Notes under the pieces: model-generated
Told to the model about the DNA's origin: nothing
Database searches by the model: none
Seen by the model: the letters and a program-made list of their open reading frames with translations, nothing else
Shown: positions 63,371 to 64,000 of the stretch, piece by piece
Position numbering within the stretch: position 1 is the stretch's first letter
Layout: the number at the start of each line of letters is the position of its first letter
Source: Mesosutterella multiformis
GTDB taxonomy: Bacteria; Pseudomonadota; Gammaproteobacteria; Burkholderiales; Burkholderiaceae_F
NCBI RefSeq assembly: GCF_003402575.1
Contig: NZ_BGZJ01000002.1
Location: 310,001 to 374,000, forward strand
Length of the DNA stretch: 64,000 nucleotides
Direction: 5' to 3'
Position numbers and translations under genes: made by a program

Positions 63371-64000
63371 ATGAATAAGCAGGCACTGGCAGCAAAAATC
63401 TGGGAATTCGCTAACCGTATGCGGTCGAAGATCGAAGCGAACGAATACAAGGACTACATCCTTGGCTTCATCTTCTATAAGTTCCTGTCAGACAATGAAG
63501 TCCGGTACCTGAAGTCGATCGACTGGACGGATGAGTTCCTGCCTGAGGTGACCGAAGATGACAAAGAAACGGTCAAGAATGTCCAGCAGAATCTCGGCTA
63601 CTTCATCAGCTACAACAATCTCTTCTCGACCTGGCTGAAGAAGGGCGCCGATTTCACGGTAAGCGACGTGACGGACGCTCTTGGCGCTTTTAACCGCCTG
63701 ATCAACCCGTACCATAAGCGCGTTTACGACAAGATTTTCAATACGCTGGAGACAGGGATCTCAAAGCTCGGCGATGGCAAAGGCGCCGCATCCCAAACCA
63801 AGGCCATTCGTGAGCTTATCGACCTGATCAAAGATATCCCGATGGACGGGAAGCAGGATTACGACGTCCTCGGCTTTATTTATGAATACCTGATCAGCAA
63901 CTTCGCCGCGAACGCGGGCAAGAAGGCCGGCGAATTCTATACGCCGCACGAAGTGTCGCTTCTGATGTCGGAAATCATCGCCCGTCATCTGAAAGATCGT
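63371..64000 (+). CDS. hsdM: second type I methyltransferase subunit (3' end outside window)
   Basis: The first 210 residues of a paralog of the 58643 gene. It starts MNKQALAAKIWEFANRMRSK and runs through the helical N-domain to EFYTPHEVSLLMSEIIARHLKDR, just before the AdoMet motif. Differences from the first copy are scattered and mostly conservative; one short stretch near residue 135 (LGDGKGAASQTK) carries an insertion. It is preceded by the same leader and ribosome-site region. Whether it is intact and has its own hsdS and hsdR cannot be seen. Confidence 0.9.
   Translation, partial: MNKQALAAKIWEFANRMRSKIEANEYKDYILGFIFYKFLSDNEVRYLKSIDWTDEFLPEVTEDDKETVKNVQQNLGYFISYNNLFSTWLKKGADFTVSDVTDALGAFNRLINPYHKRVYDKIFNTLETGISKLGDGKGAASQTKAIRELIDLIKDIPMDGKQDYDVLGFIYEYLISNFAANAGKKAGEFYTPHEVSLLMSEIIARHLKDR

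Noticed and set aside
1-64000. CRISPR array, tRNA, rRNA or replication origin
   Set aside because: No regularly spaced repeats with unique spacers, no cloverleaf or rRNA-like conserved stretches, and no DnaA-box cluster seen by eye.

Overview
The window looks like a chromosomal segment of a Gram-negative, GC-rich betaproteobacterium, most likely a gut member of the Sutterellaceae (Burkholderiales). That placement is inference. It rests on trimeric porins of the betaproteobacterial type, secreted flavoproteins of the fumarate-reductase fold, and a run of very similar autotransporters. No rRNA, tRNA or CRISPR array was seen.

Layout. (1) 1-21.1 kb: five tandem autotransporter genes on the + strand (the first cut by the window edge, the second broken by an in-frame TGA). 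They have different passengers and nearly the same beta-barrel, most end in a strong GC-rich terminator, and the run is split by two IS30 copies and an aldo/keto reductase gene. (2) 21.5-28.5 kb: metabolic and regulatory genes: an M20 amidohydrolase, a MocR-type regulator divergent from a secreted FMN split-barrel protein, and an iron alcohol dehydrogenase divergent from an AraC regulator. (3) 28.5-31.4 kb: three small paralogous genes of unknown function, two of them preceded by the same direct-repeat element, then another unknown gene. (4) 31.8-41.4 kb: a Crp/Fnr regulator and two 'secreted flavoenzyme + porin' pairs, separated by a cyclase-family gene and a MerR regulator. (5) 41.8-48.4 kb: a nest of transposons. 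An IS607-like element (tnpA remnant and tnpB) is interrupted by an IS3-family element and by IS30, next to an IS3 remnant that itself carries an IS256-family element. Target duplications and reading frames allow the original genes to be rebuilt almost base by base. (6) 48.4-55.5 kb: a probable operon of two more members of the small paralogous family plus an 886-residue protein of unknown function, followed by a RecD2-type helicase and a 58-codon small gene. (7) 55.7-64 kb: a rearranged type I restriction-modification locus with an inverted half-length hsdS, an hsdM, a second half-length hsdS broken by IS30, and the start of a second hsdM. An IS1634-family element sits in one copy of a duplicated hsdM leader, and the other copy keeps the empty site.

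How it works together. The first half is cell-surface and envelope biology: autotransporters, porins and periplasmic flavoproteins probably used for anaerobic electron disposal. The second half is an accessory region shaped by insertion sequences. The best candidate for something undescribed is the five-member family of small proteins at 28.7-30.8 and 48.8-49.9 kb. All five keep a C-terminal Trp and a [Tyr/Phe]-Pro pair at exactly the same spacing. Three of the five are downstream of nearly the same 19-bp-period repeat, and one locus links them to an unknown 886-residue protein.
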